This document shows positions 8,159-17,319 of a stretch of DNA of 64,000 nt, one piece after another. Position 1 is the stretch's first letter, and each line of letters starts with the position of its first letter. The notes below the pieces were generated by a model, which searched no databases, was not told where the DNA came from, and saw nothing but the letters and a program-made list of their open reading frames with translations. The translations under genes and the position numbers were made by a program. Source of the stretch: JASHPR01 sp963833885 (GTDB taxonomy: Bacteria; Actinomycetota; Actinomycetes; Streptosporangiales; Streptosporangiaceae); the NCBI GenBank assembly GCA_963833885.1, contig CAWHZU010000029.1:80635-144634 (forward strand), in the 5' to 3' direction.

Positions 8159-9673
8159 ATGGCCACCACGCTGCGAACGCAGAGCACGGCGCGGCCCGCG
8201 GAAAGCTTTGACTCGCTGAACCCGGCGACCTCGGAGGTCATTGCCACCTTCGGCGTGTTCAGCGAAGACGATGTCGCGCAGACGGTCGAGCGCGCGCACG
8301 AGGCCGCCTCCTGGTGGGCGAGCCTGTCCTGGGCCGAGCGGCGGACCCGGCTGCTCGCCTGGAAGTCGTACCTGACCAGGTACATCGGGCGGCTGGCCGA
8401 GCTCGTGCACACCGAGACCGGCAAGCCGCTCGCCGACGCGCAGCTGGAGATCCTGCTCGCGATCGTGCACATCGACTGGGCGGCCCGCAACGCGCGGAAG
8501 GTGCTCCGCCCGCGCCGGGTCCGCCCTGGCCTGGTGGCCATCAACATGGCCGCCACGCTCGAATACCAGCCGCTCGGCGTCGTCGGCGTGATCGGTCCGT
8601 GGAACTACCCGGTGTTCACGCCCATGGGCTCGATCGCCTACGCGCTCGCGGCGGGCAACGCCGTTGTGTTCAAGCCGAGCGAGCTCACCCCGGCGGTCGG
8701 CGAGTGGCTGGTCAACTCGTTCGCCGAGGTCGTGCCCGAGCAGCCAGTGCTGCAGCTGATCACCGGGGCCGGCCAGACCGGCGAGTTCCTGGCCCGCAGC
8801 GCGGTCAACAAGATCGCCTTCACCGGCTCGGCGGCCACCGCCAAGAAGGTCATGGCCGCCTGCGCGGAGAACCTCACGCCGATGGTGGCCGAATGCGGCG
8901 GCAAGGACGCGTTCATCGTCGGCGACGACGCCGACCTGGACGCCGCGGCGGACGCTGCCGCGTGGGGTGCGCTGTCCAACGCCGGCCAGACCTGCGTCGG
9001 CGTCGAGCGCGTCTACGTGGCCGACCCGGTCTACCACTCTTTCCTGGAAAAGCTCATCGAGAAGATGTCCGACATCCGTCCCGGTGACGACCGCGAGGCT
9101 GACTACGGGCCGATGACCCTGCCGGGCCAGGTCGAGGTCGTCGAGCGGCACATCGCCGACGCGCTAGCCAGGGGCGGCAGGGCGGTCGTTGGCGGCCTGG
9201 CGAGCATCCGCAAGCCGTTCATCGGCCCGGTGATCCTCACCGAGGTTCCCGAGGAAAGCCGCGCGGTCAGCGAGGAGACCTTCGGGCCGACCGTGACCGT
9301 CACCCGGGTAGCCGATCTCGACGAGGGCGTCAGGCTGGCAAACGCCAGCCGGTACGGGCTCGGGTCCGCGGTGTTCGCGCGGAACAAGAAGAAGGCGATG
9401 GCCGCTGCGAGGTCGCTGCACAGCGGGATGACCTCGGTCAACTCGGTGATCTCGTTCGCCGGCGTGCCCTCGCTGCCGTTCGGCGGGTCGGGCGATTCCG
9501 GGTTCGGCCGGATCCACGGCGCGGACGGGCTGCGCGAGTTCGCCAGGCCGAAGTCGATCACCAGGCAGCGGATGAAGCCGATGGTGAACCTGACCTCGTT
9601 CTCCCGCACCGACCAGGACATGCGCAAGCTCCTCGGCCTGGCCACCGTGCTGCACGGCCGGCGGTACAAGTAG
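8159..9673 (+). CDS. Aldehyde dehydrogenase family protein
   Basis: This 504-residue NAD(P)-dependent aldehyde dehydrogenase has the nucleotide-binding FTGSAATAKKV, the general-base Glu in AECGGKD and the catalytic Cys in NAGQTCVGVE. PWNYPV and the C-terminal SLPFGGSGDSGFGR are also conserved. Overall it resembles the succinate-semialdehyde/coniferyl-type enzymes of actinomycetes, but substrate cannot be inferred. It is followed at about 50 bp by an MFS transporter and then an FAD oxidoreductase in the same direction, probably one operon. Confidence 0.85.
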   Translation: MATTLRTQSTARPAESFDSLNPATSEVIATFGVFSEDDVAQTVERAHEAASWWASLSWAERRTRLLAWKSYLTRYIGRLAELVHTETGKPLADAQLEILLAIVHIDWAARNARKVLRPRRVRPGLVAINMAATLEYQPLGVVGVIGPWNYPVFTPMGSIAYALAAGNAVVFKPSELTPAVGEWLVNSFAEVVPEQPVLQLITGAGQTGEFLARSAVNKIAFTGSAATAKKVMAACAENLTPMVAECGGKDAFIVGDDADLDAAADAAAWGALSNAGQTCVGVERVYVADPVYHSFLEKLIEKMSDIRPGDDREADYGPMTLPGQVEVVERHIADALARGGRAVVGGLASIRKPFIGPVILTEVPEESRAVSEETFGPTVTVTRVADLDEGVRLANASRYGLGSAVFARNKKKAMAAARSLHSGMTSVNSVISFAGVPSLPFGGSGDSGFGRIHGADGLREFARPKSITRQRMKPMVNLTSFSRTDQDMRKLLGLATVLHGRRYK

Positions 9674-9726
9674 ACGCCGGCCCGGGCGCGGCGGCGACCA
9701 CGGCGGGCGGGCGCGCGGACCGGCCC

Positions 9727-10941
9727 CTGTGGCGCGACCGCAATTTCGCGATCTTCTGGGCCGCCCAGACGCTGTCGGCGGCGGGCGACTCGTTCGCGTA
9801 CATCGCGGTCCCGCTGCTGGTGCTGCGCGCCACCGGGTCGGTCGCGCAGATGGGCCTGCTGACCGGCGTGGCCGGGGCGGCGGCGGTGTGCGCAGGCATC
9901 GGCGCCGGCCTGCTGGTGGACCGCGTGGACCGGCGGACGCTGCTGATCTGCTGCGACCTCGCGCGGATGGCGCTGTACGGGCTCATCCCGCTGATCTGGG
10001 CCTTCGGGCCGCGGGTCTGGCTGCTCTACCTGGTGCTGCCCGCCTGCGAGGCGATCGGGATGGTCTTCAGCGTCACGTACGTGACCGCGGTGCGCAACCT
10101 GGTCGACGCCGACCGGATCACCGAGGCCAACGGGCTGCTGTTCGCCTCCGCCGCCGCGGTCGGCGTCGCGGGCCCGCTGCTGGCCGGGCTGGTCGCGGGG
10201 CTGCTCGGGCCGGCCGCCGCGATCGCCTTCGACGCGGCCAGCTTCGCGCTGTCAGCGGGCGGCGCGTTCCTGATGCGGCTGCGCGCCCAGGACCGGACCG
10301 GCGCGGCGGCCGGCCGGGAACGCCCCTGGGCCGAGTTCATGGCCGGCGCCCGCTTCCTGTGGCGGCACCCGGTGCTGCGATCGCTCACCGCCGAGCTGTC
10401 CTGCTACGTCTTCCTGACCTTCGGCCTGACCAACGTGCTGATCTACGACCTGCGCCACGACCTGCACCAGTCCTACGCCGTGGTGGGCGTGGTCCTCGCG
10501 GTCGCGGCGCTGGGCACGGTGGCCGGCTCGATGGTCACCGCCCGGCTGCGCCGGAAGATCGGGTTCGGCGCCTCGTGGATCGTTCCGGTGGCCGCGGCCG
10601 GCGTGGCCATCGCCTGCATCGGCGTCACGCGCGCCATCCCGCTGATCGCCGCGCTGGCCGCCATCTACATGGCCTGCGAGAGCGTGGGCGGCATCTGCAG
10701 CATGTCGCTGCGCCAGGAGGTGACCCCCGACCATCTGCTGGGCCGGGTCACCTCGGCATTCTGGACGATTCACGGCGCACCCGGCCCGGTCGGCGCGGCC
10801 TTGCTCGGCTGGGCGGCCGCCCGCTATGGTGTCGGTCCCGTGCTGATCATGGCCGGCACGGGGTGCTTGCTCCTGGCGGCCGTCGCGCTGTTCACGCCGA
10901 TCCGCCTGGCCGCGCCAGAGCGGATGTCAACTGCCGCCTGA
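9727..10941 (+). CDS. MFS transporter (start codon uncertain)
   Basis: This major facilitator superfamily permease has about 10-12 hydrophobic segments and loop motifs such as GLLVDRVDRRTLL after the second helix. The reading frame is clearly coding back to LWRDRNFAIFWAAQTLSAAG, the usual first helix of this MFS group, but no ATG, GTG or TTG exists in that frame upstream. The first is a GTG at 9820, which would remove helix 1. A CTG at 9727 is used here as a provisional start; a one-base sequencing error near 9670-9720 is an alternative. It probably exports a small molecule in the 8.1-12.6 kb gene group. Confidence 0.75.
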   Translation: MWRDRNFAIFWAAQTLSAAGDSFAYIAVPLLVLRATGSVAQMGLLTGVAGAAAVCAGIGAGLLVDRVDRRTLLICCDLARMALYGLIPLIWAFGPRVWLLYLVLPACEAIGMVFSVTYVTAVRNLVDADRITEANGLLFASAAAVGVAGPLLAGLVAGLLGPAAAIAFDAASFALSAGGAFLMRLRAQDRTGAAAGRERPWAEFMAGARFLWRHPVLRSLTAELSCYVFLTFGLTNVLIYDLRHDLHQSYAVVGVVLAVAALGTVAGSMVTARLRRKIGFGASWIVPVAAAGVAIACIGVTRAIPLIAALAAIYMACESVGGICSMSLRQEVTPDHLLGRVTSAFWTIHGAPGPVGAALLGWAAARYGVGPVLIMAGTGCLLLAAVALFTPIRLAAPERMSTAA

Positions 10942-10975
10942 CGCGGCCGGGTCACGAGGAAGGACGGCGAGGCTG

Positions 10976-12631
10976 ATGACCGCGAGCCGGGACGCGATAG
11001 TGATCGGCGGGGGTCACAACGGGCTGGTCGCAGCGGCGTACCTGGCCCGCAGCGGGCTTTCCACGGTGGTCTGCGAGCGCCGCGGCGTGCTCGGCGGTGC
11101 CGCGGTGAGCGAGCACCCGTTCGGGCCCGACTACACGGTGACCTCGCTGTCCTACGTGGTCTCGCTGCTGCCGCCCGCGCTGATCCGCGACCTGCGGCTG
11201 GCCAGCCACGGCTATCACGTGTTCCCGCAGGGCCCGTACTTCGCGCCGCGGGCGGACGGGCGTTACCTCAGCTTGCCGGACGATCCCGGCGAACGCCGCA
11301 GCCAGATAACGAAGTTTTCGGAACGCGACGCCACCGCCTACGACAGCTACCAGGCGCATCTGGCGCGCCTCGGCGCCGTGCTGGGGCCGCTCCTCGACGA
11401 GATCCCGCCCCGGCTCGGGTCGCGGCGGCCGCCGGACCTGTGGCGGCAGGGCCTGCTGCTGCGCCACCTGCGCAAGCTCGACGAGCGCGGCGTGGTCGAC
11501 GTCACCCGCCTGCTCACCGGCAGCATCGCCGACCTGGTCGAGCGGTACTTCGAGAGCGACGCGGTGCGCGGGCTGCTCTCGGTGTCCGGCGTGATCGGGA
11601 CCTGGGCCGGGCCCAGGTCGGGCGGCACGGCCTACGTGACGCTGCACCACCACATCGGCGACACCGACGGGCACGCGGGCGCGTGGGGCTTCCCGCGCGG
11701 CGGCATGGGCGGGGTCACCGGGGCCTTGGCCGACGCCGCCCGCTCATTCGGCGCGGAGCTGCGCACCGACGCCGAGGTGGCAAGCATTAACTCGAGGGAT
11801 GGCCGTGTCACCGGGGTCACGCTGGCCAGCGGCGAGGACATCGACGCGCCGATCGTGGTCACCACCGCGCATCCGCAGATCTCGTTCCTGCGGCTGCTGG
11901 ACCCGGCGGTGCTGCCGCCCGATTTCGTCGAGGACATCCGCGGCTGGCAAACCCGCAGCGGCACCGTGAAGATCAATCTGGCGCTGGCGCGGCTGCCGGT
12001 GTTCGCCAGCCATCCCGAGTTCGACCCGCAGGTGCACGGGGGCACGATCGTGCTGGCCGAGAGCCTCGACGACATCGAGAACGCGTTCCAGGACGCCGTC
12101 TCGGGCCGCCCTTCGGCGCTGCCGTTCGCGGACATCTGCATCCCGAGCGTGTTCGACGACTCGCTCGCTCCCCAGGGGCAGCACGTGATGTCGATGTTCA
12201 CCCAGTGGGTGCCGCACCAGTACGCCGACGCGCCACAGGCCGACGAGCTCGCGGCGTACGCGGACCGGGTGATCGCCAGGATGGAGACGGTGGCACCCGG
12301 CTTCACCGACTCGATCCTGCACCGCCAGGTGATCGGGCCGAACCAGATGCAGCAGGAGTACGGGCTGATCGGCGGGAACATCTTCCACGGCGAGCTGAGC
12401 CTGGGCCAGATGTTCCACGCCAGGCCGGCGGCCGGCTACGCGGACCTGCGCACCCCGGTGCGCGGGCTCTACCAGGCCGGCTCCGCAACACACGGCGGCG
12501 GCGGCGTCACCGGCATACCCGGCCGCAACGTGGTGCACCAGATCTTCGCCGACGCCCGGGCCGACCGCTGGCGCGCCAGGGTCCGGGCCAGCGTGCCGAG
12601 GCGCCGGGGGGGAACCGCCGGTGCGGCATAG
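10976..12631 (+). CDS. FAD-dependent NAD(P)/FAD oxidoreductase (phytoene desaturase/PYROXD2-like)
   Basis: This 551-residue protein begins with a dinucleotide-binding fold (DAIVIGGGHNGLVAAAYLAR, then CERRGVLGGAA). It ends with the second FAD contact of the family, GLYQAGSATHGGGGVTGIPG. These features match the carotenoid desaturase-like amine-oxidase clan known in animals as PYROXD2. No carotenoid genes are close, so a role in oxidising a small hydrophobic compound is inference. It lies 34 bp after the MFS gene in the same direction. Confidence 0.8.
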   Translation: MTASRDAIVIGGGHNGLVAAAYLARSGLSTVVCERRGVLGGAAVSEHPFGPDYTVTSLSYVVSLLPPALIRDLRLASHGYHVFPQGPYFAPRADGRYLSLPDDPGERRSQITKFSERDATAYDSYQAHLARLGAVLGPLLDEIPPRLGSRRPPDLWRQGLLLRHLRKLDERGVVDVTRLLTGSIADLVERYFESDAVRGLLSVSGVIGTWAGPRSGGTAYVTLHHHIGDTDGHAGAWGFPRGGMGGVTGALADAARSFGAELRTDAEVASINSRDGRVTGVTLASGEDIDAPIVVTTAHPQISFLRLLDPAVLPPDFVEDIRGWQTRSGTVKINLALARLPVFASHPEFDPQVHGGTIVLAESLDDIENAFQDAVSGRPSALPFADICIPSVFDDSLAPQGQHVMSMFTQWVPHQYADAPQADELAAYADRVIARMETVAPGFTDSILHRQVIGPNQMQQEYGLIGGNIFHGELSLGQMFHARPAAGYADLRTPVRGLYQAGSATHGGGGVTGIPGRNVVHQIFADARADRWRARVRASVPRRRGGTAGAA

Positions 12632-12640
12632 CCTGGTCTG

Positions 12641-12943
12641 GTGGAGTTCAGCAAGGAGCTGCGCGACGACGTGATCGCGGGCGCGATCACGGTCTCGTTC
12701 CGGCTCTGGCAGCGGCCGAAGGTGCGGGTGGGCGGCCGCTACCGGGTCGGCGCCGCACAGATCGAGGTCGACGCCGTCGAGCTGCTGCCGTTCGCCGCCA
12801 TCACAGCGGCCGACGTGCGCCGCTCCGGCGAGCCCAGCCTGGAGGCGCTGCGCCGCAGGGCCGCCCATGCGGGCCCGATCGGCGACGACACGCTGCTCTA
12901 CCGCGTGGAGTTCCATACCGTCGGCGACCGGCCACGGGACTAG
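12641..12943 (+). CDS. Small ASCH-domain-like protein
   Basis: The protein is 100 residues with a GTG start. It contains the ASCH-like pattern of an N-terminal helix (MEFSKELRDDVIAGAITVSF), a KVRVGGRYRVG strand pair and IEVDAVELLPF, with a helical C-terminus. ASCH domains are PUA-like folds thought to bind RNA or modified bases. The function is unknown. It follows the FAD oxidoreductase by 9 bp and may be its operon partner by position only. Confidence 0.6.
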   Translation: MEFSKELRDDVIAGAITVSFRLWQRPKVRVGGRYRVGAAQIEVDAVELLPFAAITAADVRRSGEPSLEALRRRAAHAGPIGDDTLLYRVEFHTVGDRPRD

Positions 12944-12956
12944 GTGTACCGGGCGG

Positions 12957-15845
12957 TCAACGGGCTGCGCGCAGGTCGTCGAGCCGCGACTCGACCTCGG
13001 CGGCGTCGGGATCGTGCAGGTCATCGAGGACGGCGAGCGCTTGCTGCCAGGCCTCGCGGGCCGCCGCGCGGTCGCCGAGGGCCCGGTGGGCGTCGCCGAG
13101 CCTGGTCAGCACGCCGGCTTGCTCCGACCGGTCGCTCACCTGCAGCAGCAGGCCGAGGGCGCGCCGGTAACAGTCGACGGCGTCATCGTGCTGGCCCAGA
13201 TGGTCCCTGACGTAACCGGTGTAGTCCCAGGTGTGCGCCTCGCCGAGCGCGTTGCCGAGCTCGCGGTGCAGGCCGAGGGCCTGCTGGCAGCAGCCGAGCG
13301 CCACCTGGTAGTCGCCGAGCGCCGTGGCGTGCCAGCCCAGGTTCGTCAGCGCGTGTGCCTGCCCGGCCTGGTGCCCGATGGCCCGGTAGAGCCGCAGCGC
13401 GTGCTCGGTGTGCCGCCGGGCCGCCGCGTGCTGGCCCTGCTCCCCGCAGGCCGTGCCAAGGAAGATGCGGCTGCGCGCCTCCCTGGCCTGGTCGCCGAGC
13501 TCCCGGAACCCCTCGATGGCCCGCCTGGCGTGGGCGAGCCCCTCGTCGTAGCAGCGCAGCCGCAGGCACGCCATGGCCAGGCCGAGGTGGGCGTGGGCGA
13601 GGCCGGCCCGGTCCCCGGCGCGGCCGGCGGCCGCGAGCGCGGACCGCTGGGTGACCGCGAGGTCGTGCCAGTGGCCCTCGCGATCGAGGAACTCCGAGAG
13701 CGCCGCTGGCAGCTGCCACGCGTGGGCGGTATAGCCGGCGGCCGCGGCCATTGCCGTCGCCGCGAGCAGGACCTGATGCTCGGCGGCGAACCAGGCCCTG
13801 GCCTGTGCCCGGCTGGTCACCCGTTCCGCAGTCGTGCCCGGCGCGGCCACGGCGAGGACGAGCGGATCCCGCGCCGGGTAGAGCAGCGGATAGGCGGCGT
13901 TGGCGGTGATCAGGTAGTGGTCGAGCACCCGGCGGACGGCCGCGCCGCGCTCGGCGTCGGCAGCGTCCTCGGTGGCCAGCTCTCGGGCGTAGGCGCGCAG
14001 CAGGTCGTGAAAGCCGAACCGGTCCGGGGTGGACTCGGCGACCAGGTGGGCGCTGGTGAGCTCGGCCAGGGCGCGGCGCGCCTGGGGAACTCCCAGGCCG
14101 GCCAGGCTCGCCGCGGCGGGCGCCGAGATCTCGGGTCCCTGATGCACGCCGAGCAGCCGGAACATCCGCGCCGCCGGGCCGCTGAGTTGCCGATACGACC
14201 AGGACAGCACCTCCCGGACGCTGCCATCCGCATCCTCCGTGCCCAGCGCGTCCAGGCGGCCTTCGTCGCTGCGCAGCTCGGCGGCGAGCGCGGACAGCGT
14301 GAAGCTGGGACGTGCGGCGGCCCTGGCGGCGGCGACCGACAGCGCAAGCGGCAGCCCGGCGCAGAGCCCGGCCAGCTCGGTGGCCGCCGCGGGCTCGGCC
14401 ATCACCCGCTGCGCCCCGAGCCTGCTAACCAGCAGCTCACACGCTTCGGCCTCGGACAGCACGTCGAGGAAGACCGAATGCGCGCCCTCCACGGCGACCA
14501 GGCCGGTCAGCTGGCTGCGGCTGGTCACCAGCACCGCGCAGCCCGTGCCGCCGGGCAGCAGCGGCCGCACCTGGCCGGCGTCCGCGGCGTTGTCGATCAG
14601 CACCAGCATCCGCTTGCCCGCCAGCATGCTGCGGTACAGCGCCGCCTGCGCGTCTAACGACTCGGGGATCTGCGCCAGCAGGACCCCCATGGCGCGGAGC
14701 ATCCCGCGCAGTGCCTCCGCCGGGGTGACCGGCCTGCCCTCCGGGGCGAAGCCCCGGAGGCTGACGTACAGCTGCCCGTCGGGAAACCGGTCGGCAACGC
14801 GGTGCGCCCAGAACGCGGCCAGCGTGGTCTTGCCAACCCCGGCCGGACCTGCCAGCACCCAGACGGCGCCGCGGCCGTCACCGTCGGCCGCGCGGCTGAC
14901 CAGCTCGTCCAGGGCCTTCAGCTCCGCCGTCCGCCCGGCGAAGTGCGGCGGGATCGCCGGCAGCTGCCGCGGCACCACGCGGGACCCGCCATGCGCCCCG
15001 CGCCAGGCGGGGGGCGCATGGCGGGACGCGGCCACATCCGGGGCTCCGGCCAGATCCGGGGCTCCGGCCAGATCCGGGGCCAGGCCCGGGCCACCGGCCA
15101 GCTCCGGGTCACCGGTCAGGATGCGCTGGTGCAGGGCCTGCAGCTCCGGGCCCGGCTCGACGCCGAGTTCGCCGGCCAGCCGGTCCCTCATCGCCCGGAA
15201 CACCCGCAGCGCGCCGTCCCGCTGCCCGAGCCGGTACAGCGCCACGATCAGCAGCCCGGCGAGCCGCTCGGCCAGCGGGTACTCCACCAGCAGCCGCGGC
15301 AGATCTGCCGCGGCCTGCCGTTCCATCCCGCACGCCAGCAGCGCTGTAACGCGGTCCTGGATCACCGACAGGCGCTCCTCGGCCAGCATCGACGCAGCGG
15401 CGGCCACTGCGGGGGTCCCCGGCACGTCGGCCAGCGCGGGTCCTCGCCACAGGGCCAGAGCCTGGTCGAACGCGGCGACGGCGGCCCTCCGGTCGGCGGC
15501 CGCCCGTCCGGCGGCGGCCAGGAACCGGAACCGGTGCACGTCCACCCGGTCTGCCTCGACCTGCAGCCGGTAGGCCTCCCCGCACCGGTCCAGGCGGCTG
15601 TCCGGCACCGGGGCGAGCGCCTGGCGTACGCCGGTGACCAGCGCCTGCAGGCTGCCGCGCGCCGAACGGGGCGGCTGATCGTCCCACACCGCGTCAATCA
15701 GCTCGGCAACCGGCACCGGCTGCCCGGTCCGCAGCGCCAGCATGCCGAGCACGAGTCGCTGCTGCGGAGGCTGCGATGGCGGCCGGGCGCCGGCCGCCAG
15801 GATCTCGACGGGACCCAGCACCCGCAGCACGATGTCGTCTTCCAT
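12957..15845 (-). CDS. SARP/AfsR-type transcriptional regulator with BTAD, NB-ARC and TPR regions
   Basis: This is a 962-residue cytoplasmic regulator. Residues ~1-95 form an OmpR-type winged helix (RLVLGMLALRTGQPVPVAEL). Residues ~100-245 form the BTAD helical domain. A short repetitive linker (DLAGAPDLAGAP) is followed by an STAND-type NB-ARC ATPase with Walker A GPAGVGKTT at 333-341 and Walker B MLVLIDNA. The last ~250 residues are TPR repeats (e.g. ALTNLGWHATALGDYQVALG). Such AfsR-like proteins activate secondary-metabolite or developmental genes. Its target is unknown; the divergent Gfo/Idh/MocA gene and the 8-12 kb oxidoreductase group are neighbours. Confidence 0.85.
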   Translation of the reverse strand: MEDDIVLRVLGPVEILAAGARPPSQPPQQRLVLGMLALRTGQPVPVAELIDAVWDDQPPRSARGSLQALVTGVRQALAPVPDSRLDRCGEAYRLQVEADRVDVHRFRFLAAAGRAAADRRAAVAAFDQALALWRGPALADVPGTPAVAAAASMLAEERLSVIQDRVTALLACGMERQAAADLPRLLVEYPLAERLAGLLIVALYRLGQRDGALRVFRAMRDRLAGELGVEPGPELQALHQRILTGDPELAGGPGLAPDLAGAPDLAGAPDVAASRHAPPAWRGAHGGSRVVPRQLPAIPPHFAGRTAELKALDELVSRAADGDGRGAVWVLAGPAGVGKTTLAAFWAHRVADRFPDGQLYVSLRGFAPEGRPVTPAEALRGMLRAMGVLLAQIPESLDAQAALYRSMLAGKRMLVLIDNAADAGQVRPLLPGGTGCAVLVTSRSQLTGLVAVEGAHSVFLDVLSEAEACELLVSRLGAQRVMAEPAAATELAGLCAGLPLALSVAAARAAARPSFTLSALAAELRSDEGRLDALGTEDADGSVREVLSWSYRQLSGPAARMFRLLGVHQGPEISAPAAASLAGLGVPQARRALAELTSAHLVAESTPDRFGFHDLLRAYARELATEDAADAERGAAVRRVLDHYLITANAAYPLLYPARDPLVLAVAAPGTTAERVTSRAQARAWFAAEHQVLLAATAMAAAAGYTAHAWQLPAALSEFLDREGHWHDLAVTQRSALAAAGRAGDRAGLAHAHLGLAMACLRLRCYDEGLAHARRAIEGFRELGDQAREARSRIFLGTACGEQGQHAAARRHTEHALRLYRAIGHQAGQAHALTNLGWHATALGDYQVALGCCQQALGLHRELGNALGEAHTWDYTGYVRDHLGQHDDAVDCYRRALGLLLQVSDRSEQAGVLTRLGDAHRALGDRAAAREAWQQALAVLDDLHDPDAAEVESRLDDLRAAR
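14985..15084. repeat. Hairpin and 18-bp tandem repeats inside the regulator gene
   Basis: A perfect 15-bp inverted repeat (CCCGCCATGCGCCCC at 14985-14999, complement at 15011-15025) is followed by three 18-bp units (15031-15048, 15049-15066, 15067-15084). The first two units differ by one base; the third matches only over its first ~13 bases. They encode the flexible linker between BTAD and NB-ARC, so length variation would be tolerated. Confidence 0.75.
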
Positions 15846-16049
15846 CCCGGCTCCCTAGGCCCTGCGCATGCCGCTAGGCCCTAATAGAGCTTAAGTCTCG
15901 CTAACCTCGCATTTATGGATTTAACGGGCAGCGCCTTGCGCATCGTGACTCACCTGTCATCGTCCCGTTGCAGGGGCGACGTCCCCTGCAATCCGAATAG
16001 CCCGATGATGGTGCTTTAGTCGATCTTGGCGGCAATAGGAGCGATGGCG

Positions 16050-17303
16050 ATGGCTGGACCAGTAACGATGGCGGTGCTCGGCGCCGGAGCGCGGGGAAAC
16101 GTCTTCGCCGGCTTTGCCGAGCAGTTCCCCGGCCGGGCCAGGGTCGTCGCCGTCGCCGACCCGCGCACCGACCGCCGCGACGCACTGGCCGACCGGCTCG
16201 GGGTGGCGGCGGACCGGCGGCTGAGCGACTGGCGGGATCTGGCCGTCAGCGAGCGGCTGGCCGACGCGGTGATCGTGACCACACCGGACCGCGAGCACGC
16301 CGAGGCGGCGATCCGGTTCGCCGGGCTCGGCTACCACGTGCTGCTCGAGAAGCCCATCGCGCCTACCTGGGCGGAATGCGTCGACCTGGTCGAGGCGGCC
16401 GAGAAGGCCGGGGTCATCCTGGCGGTCTGCCACGTGATGCGGTACACGGCCTACACCGAGGCGGTGAAGCAGGTCGTGGCCGAGGGCCGGCTCGGCCAGA
16501 TCGTCGGCGTGGAGCACCTCGAGCCGGTCGGCTGGTGGCACTTCGCGCACGCGTACGTGCGCGGCAACTGGCGCCGGGCCGACCAGGCGGGCCCGAGCTT
16601 GCTGACCAAGTGCTGCCATGACCTCGACTGGCTGCGTTACGTGGTCGGCAGGCCCGCCGTCGCCGTCTCGAGCCGTGGCGGGCTGCACCACTTCACCGCG
16701 GCCAGCCGGCCCCCGGGCGCCGCCGACCGCTGTCTCGACTGCGCCGTGGAGCCGACCTGCCCGTACTCGGCCACCCGCCTGTACCTCGGCTTCCTCGACG
16801 ACCCGAAGCGGAAGACCTGGCCGCTGTCGGTGCTCACAACCGACCTGACGGAGCAGGGGGTGCGCCGGGCGCTGCGCGACGGGCCGTACGGGCGCTGCGT
16901 GTACGCCTGCGACAACGACGTGGCCGACCACCAGGTGATCACGATCGAGTTCGACGGCGGGGTCACCGCCACGCTGACGATGAGCGCGTTCACGCCGTAC
17001 GGGCGGCGGCGCACCAGGATCATGGGCGCCCGGGGGTTCCTCGAAGGCGACGGGCACCAGATCACCGTCACCGACTTCGTCACCGGCGAGGCGACGCCCG
17101 TTCCGGTCGATGACTCGGCCGCGGTAGCCGGCGGGGGTCACGGCGGCGGGGACTTCGGTGTCATCGGGGCGTTCACGGACGCGGTCGCTTCCGGCGACCG
17201 CTCGCTCATCTGCACCGGGCCGCGGGAATCGCTGGACAGCCACCAGATGGCGTTCGCCGCCGAGCGCAGCAGGCTGACCGGGGCGCCGGTGCCGCTCACC
17301 TAG
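16050..17303 (+). CDS. Gfo/Idh/MocA family oxidoreductase with a cysteine cluster
   Basis: The protein is 417 residues. ATG 16050 was chosen because an AGGAG at 16037-16041 lies 8 nt before it; ATG 16044 is too close. The N-terminal Rossmann fold begins AVLGAGARGNVFAGF and contains the family motif LEKPIAPTW, with His in HYV/FAHAYVRGNW-type loops in the C-terminal domain. A cysteine-rich insert, RCLDCAVEPTCPYSA with a later RCVYAC, probably binds zinc and occurs in a subset of sugar or cyclitol dehydrogenases. The substrate is likely a sugar or inositol derivative, but this is not proven. Confidence 0.85.
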   Translation: MAGPVTMAVLGAGARGNVFAGFAEQFPGRARVVAVADPRTDRRDALADRLGVAADRRLSDWRDLAVSERLADAVIVTTPDREHAEAAIRFAGLGYHVLLEKPIAPTWAECVDLVEAAEKAGVILAVCHVMRYTAYTEAVKQVVAEGRLGQIVGVEHLEPVGWWHFAHAYVRGNWRRADQAGPSLLTKCCHDLDWLRYVVGRPAVAVSSRGGLHHFTAASRPPGAADRCLDCAVEPTCPYSATRLYLGFLDDPKRKTWPLSVLTTDLTEQGVRRALRDGPYGRCVYACDNDVADHQVITIEFDGGVTATLTMSAFTPYGRRRTRIMGARGFLEGDGHQITVTDFVTGEATPVPVDDSAAVAGGGHGGGDFGVIGAFTDAVASGDRSLICTGPRESLDSHQMAFAAERSRLTGAPVPLT

Positions 17304-17319
17304 CCGGCCGGGCCGCGCG

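Noticed and set aside
12867..15884. Long forward open frames opposite the SARP regulator
   Set aside because: Antisense shadows produced by high GC; the reverse frame has clear BTAD, NB-ARC and TPR domains.
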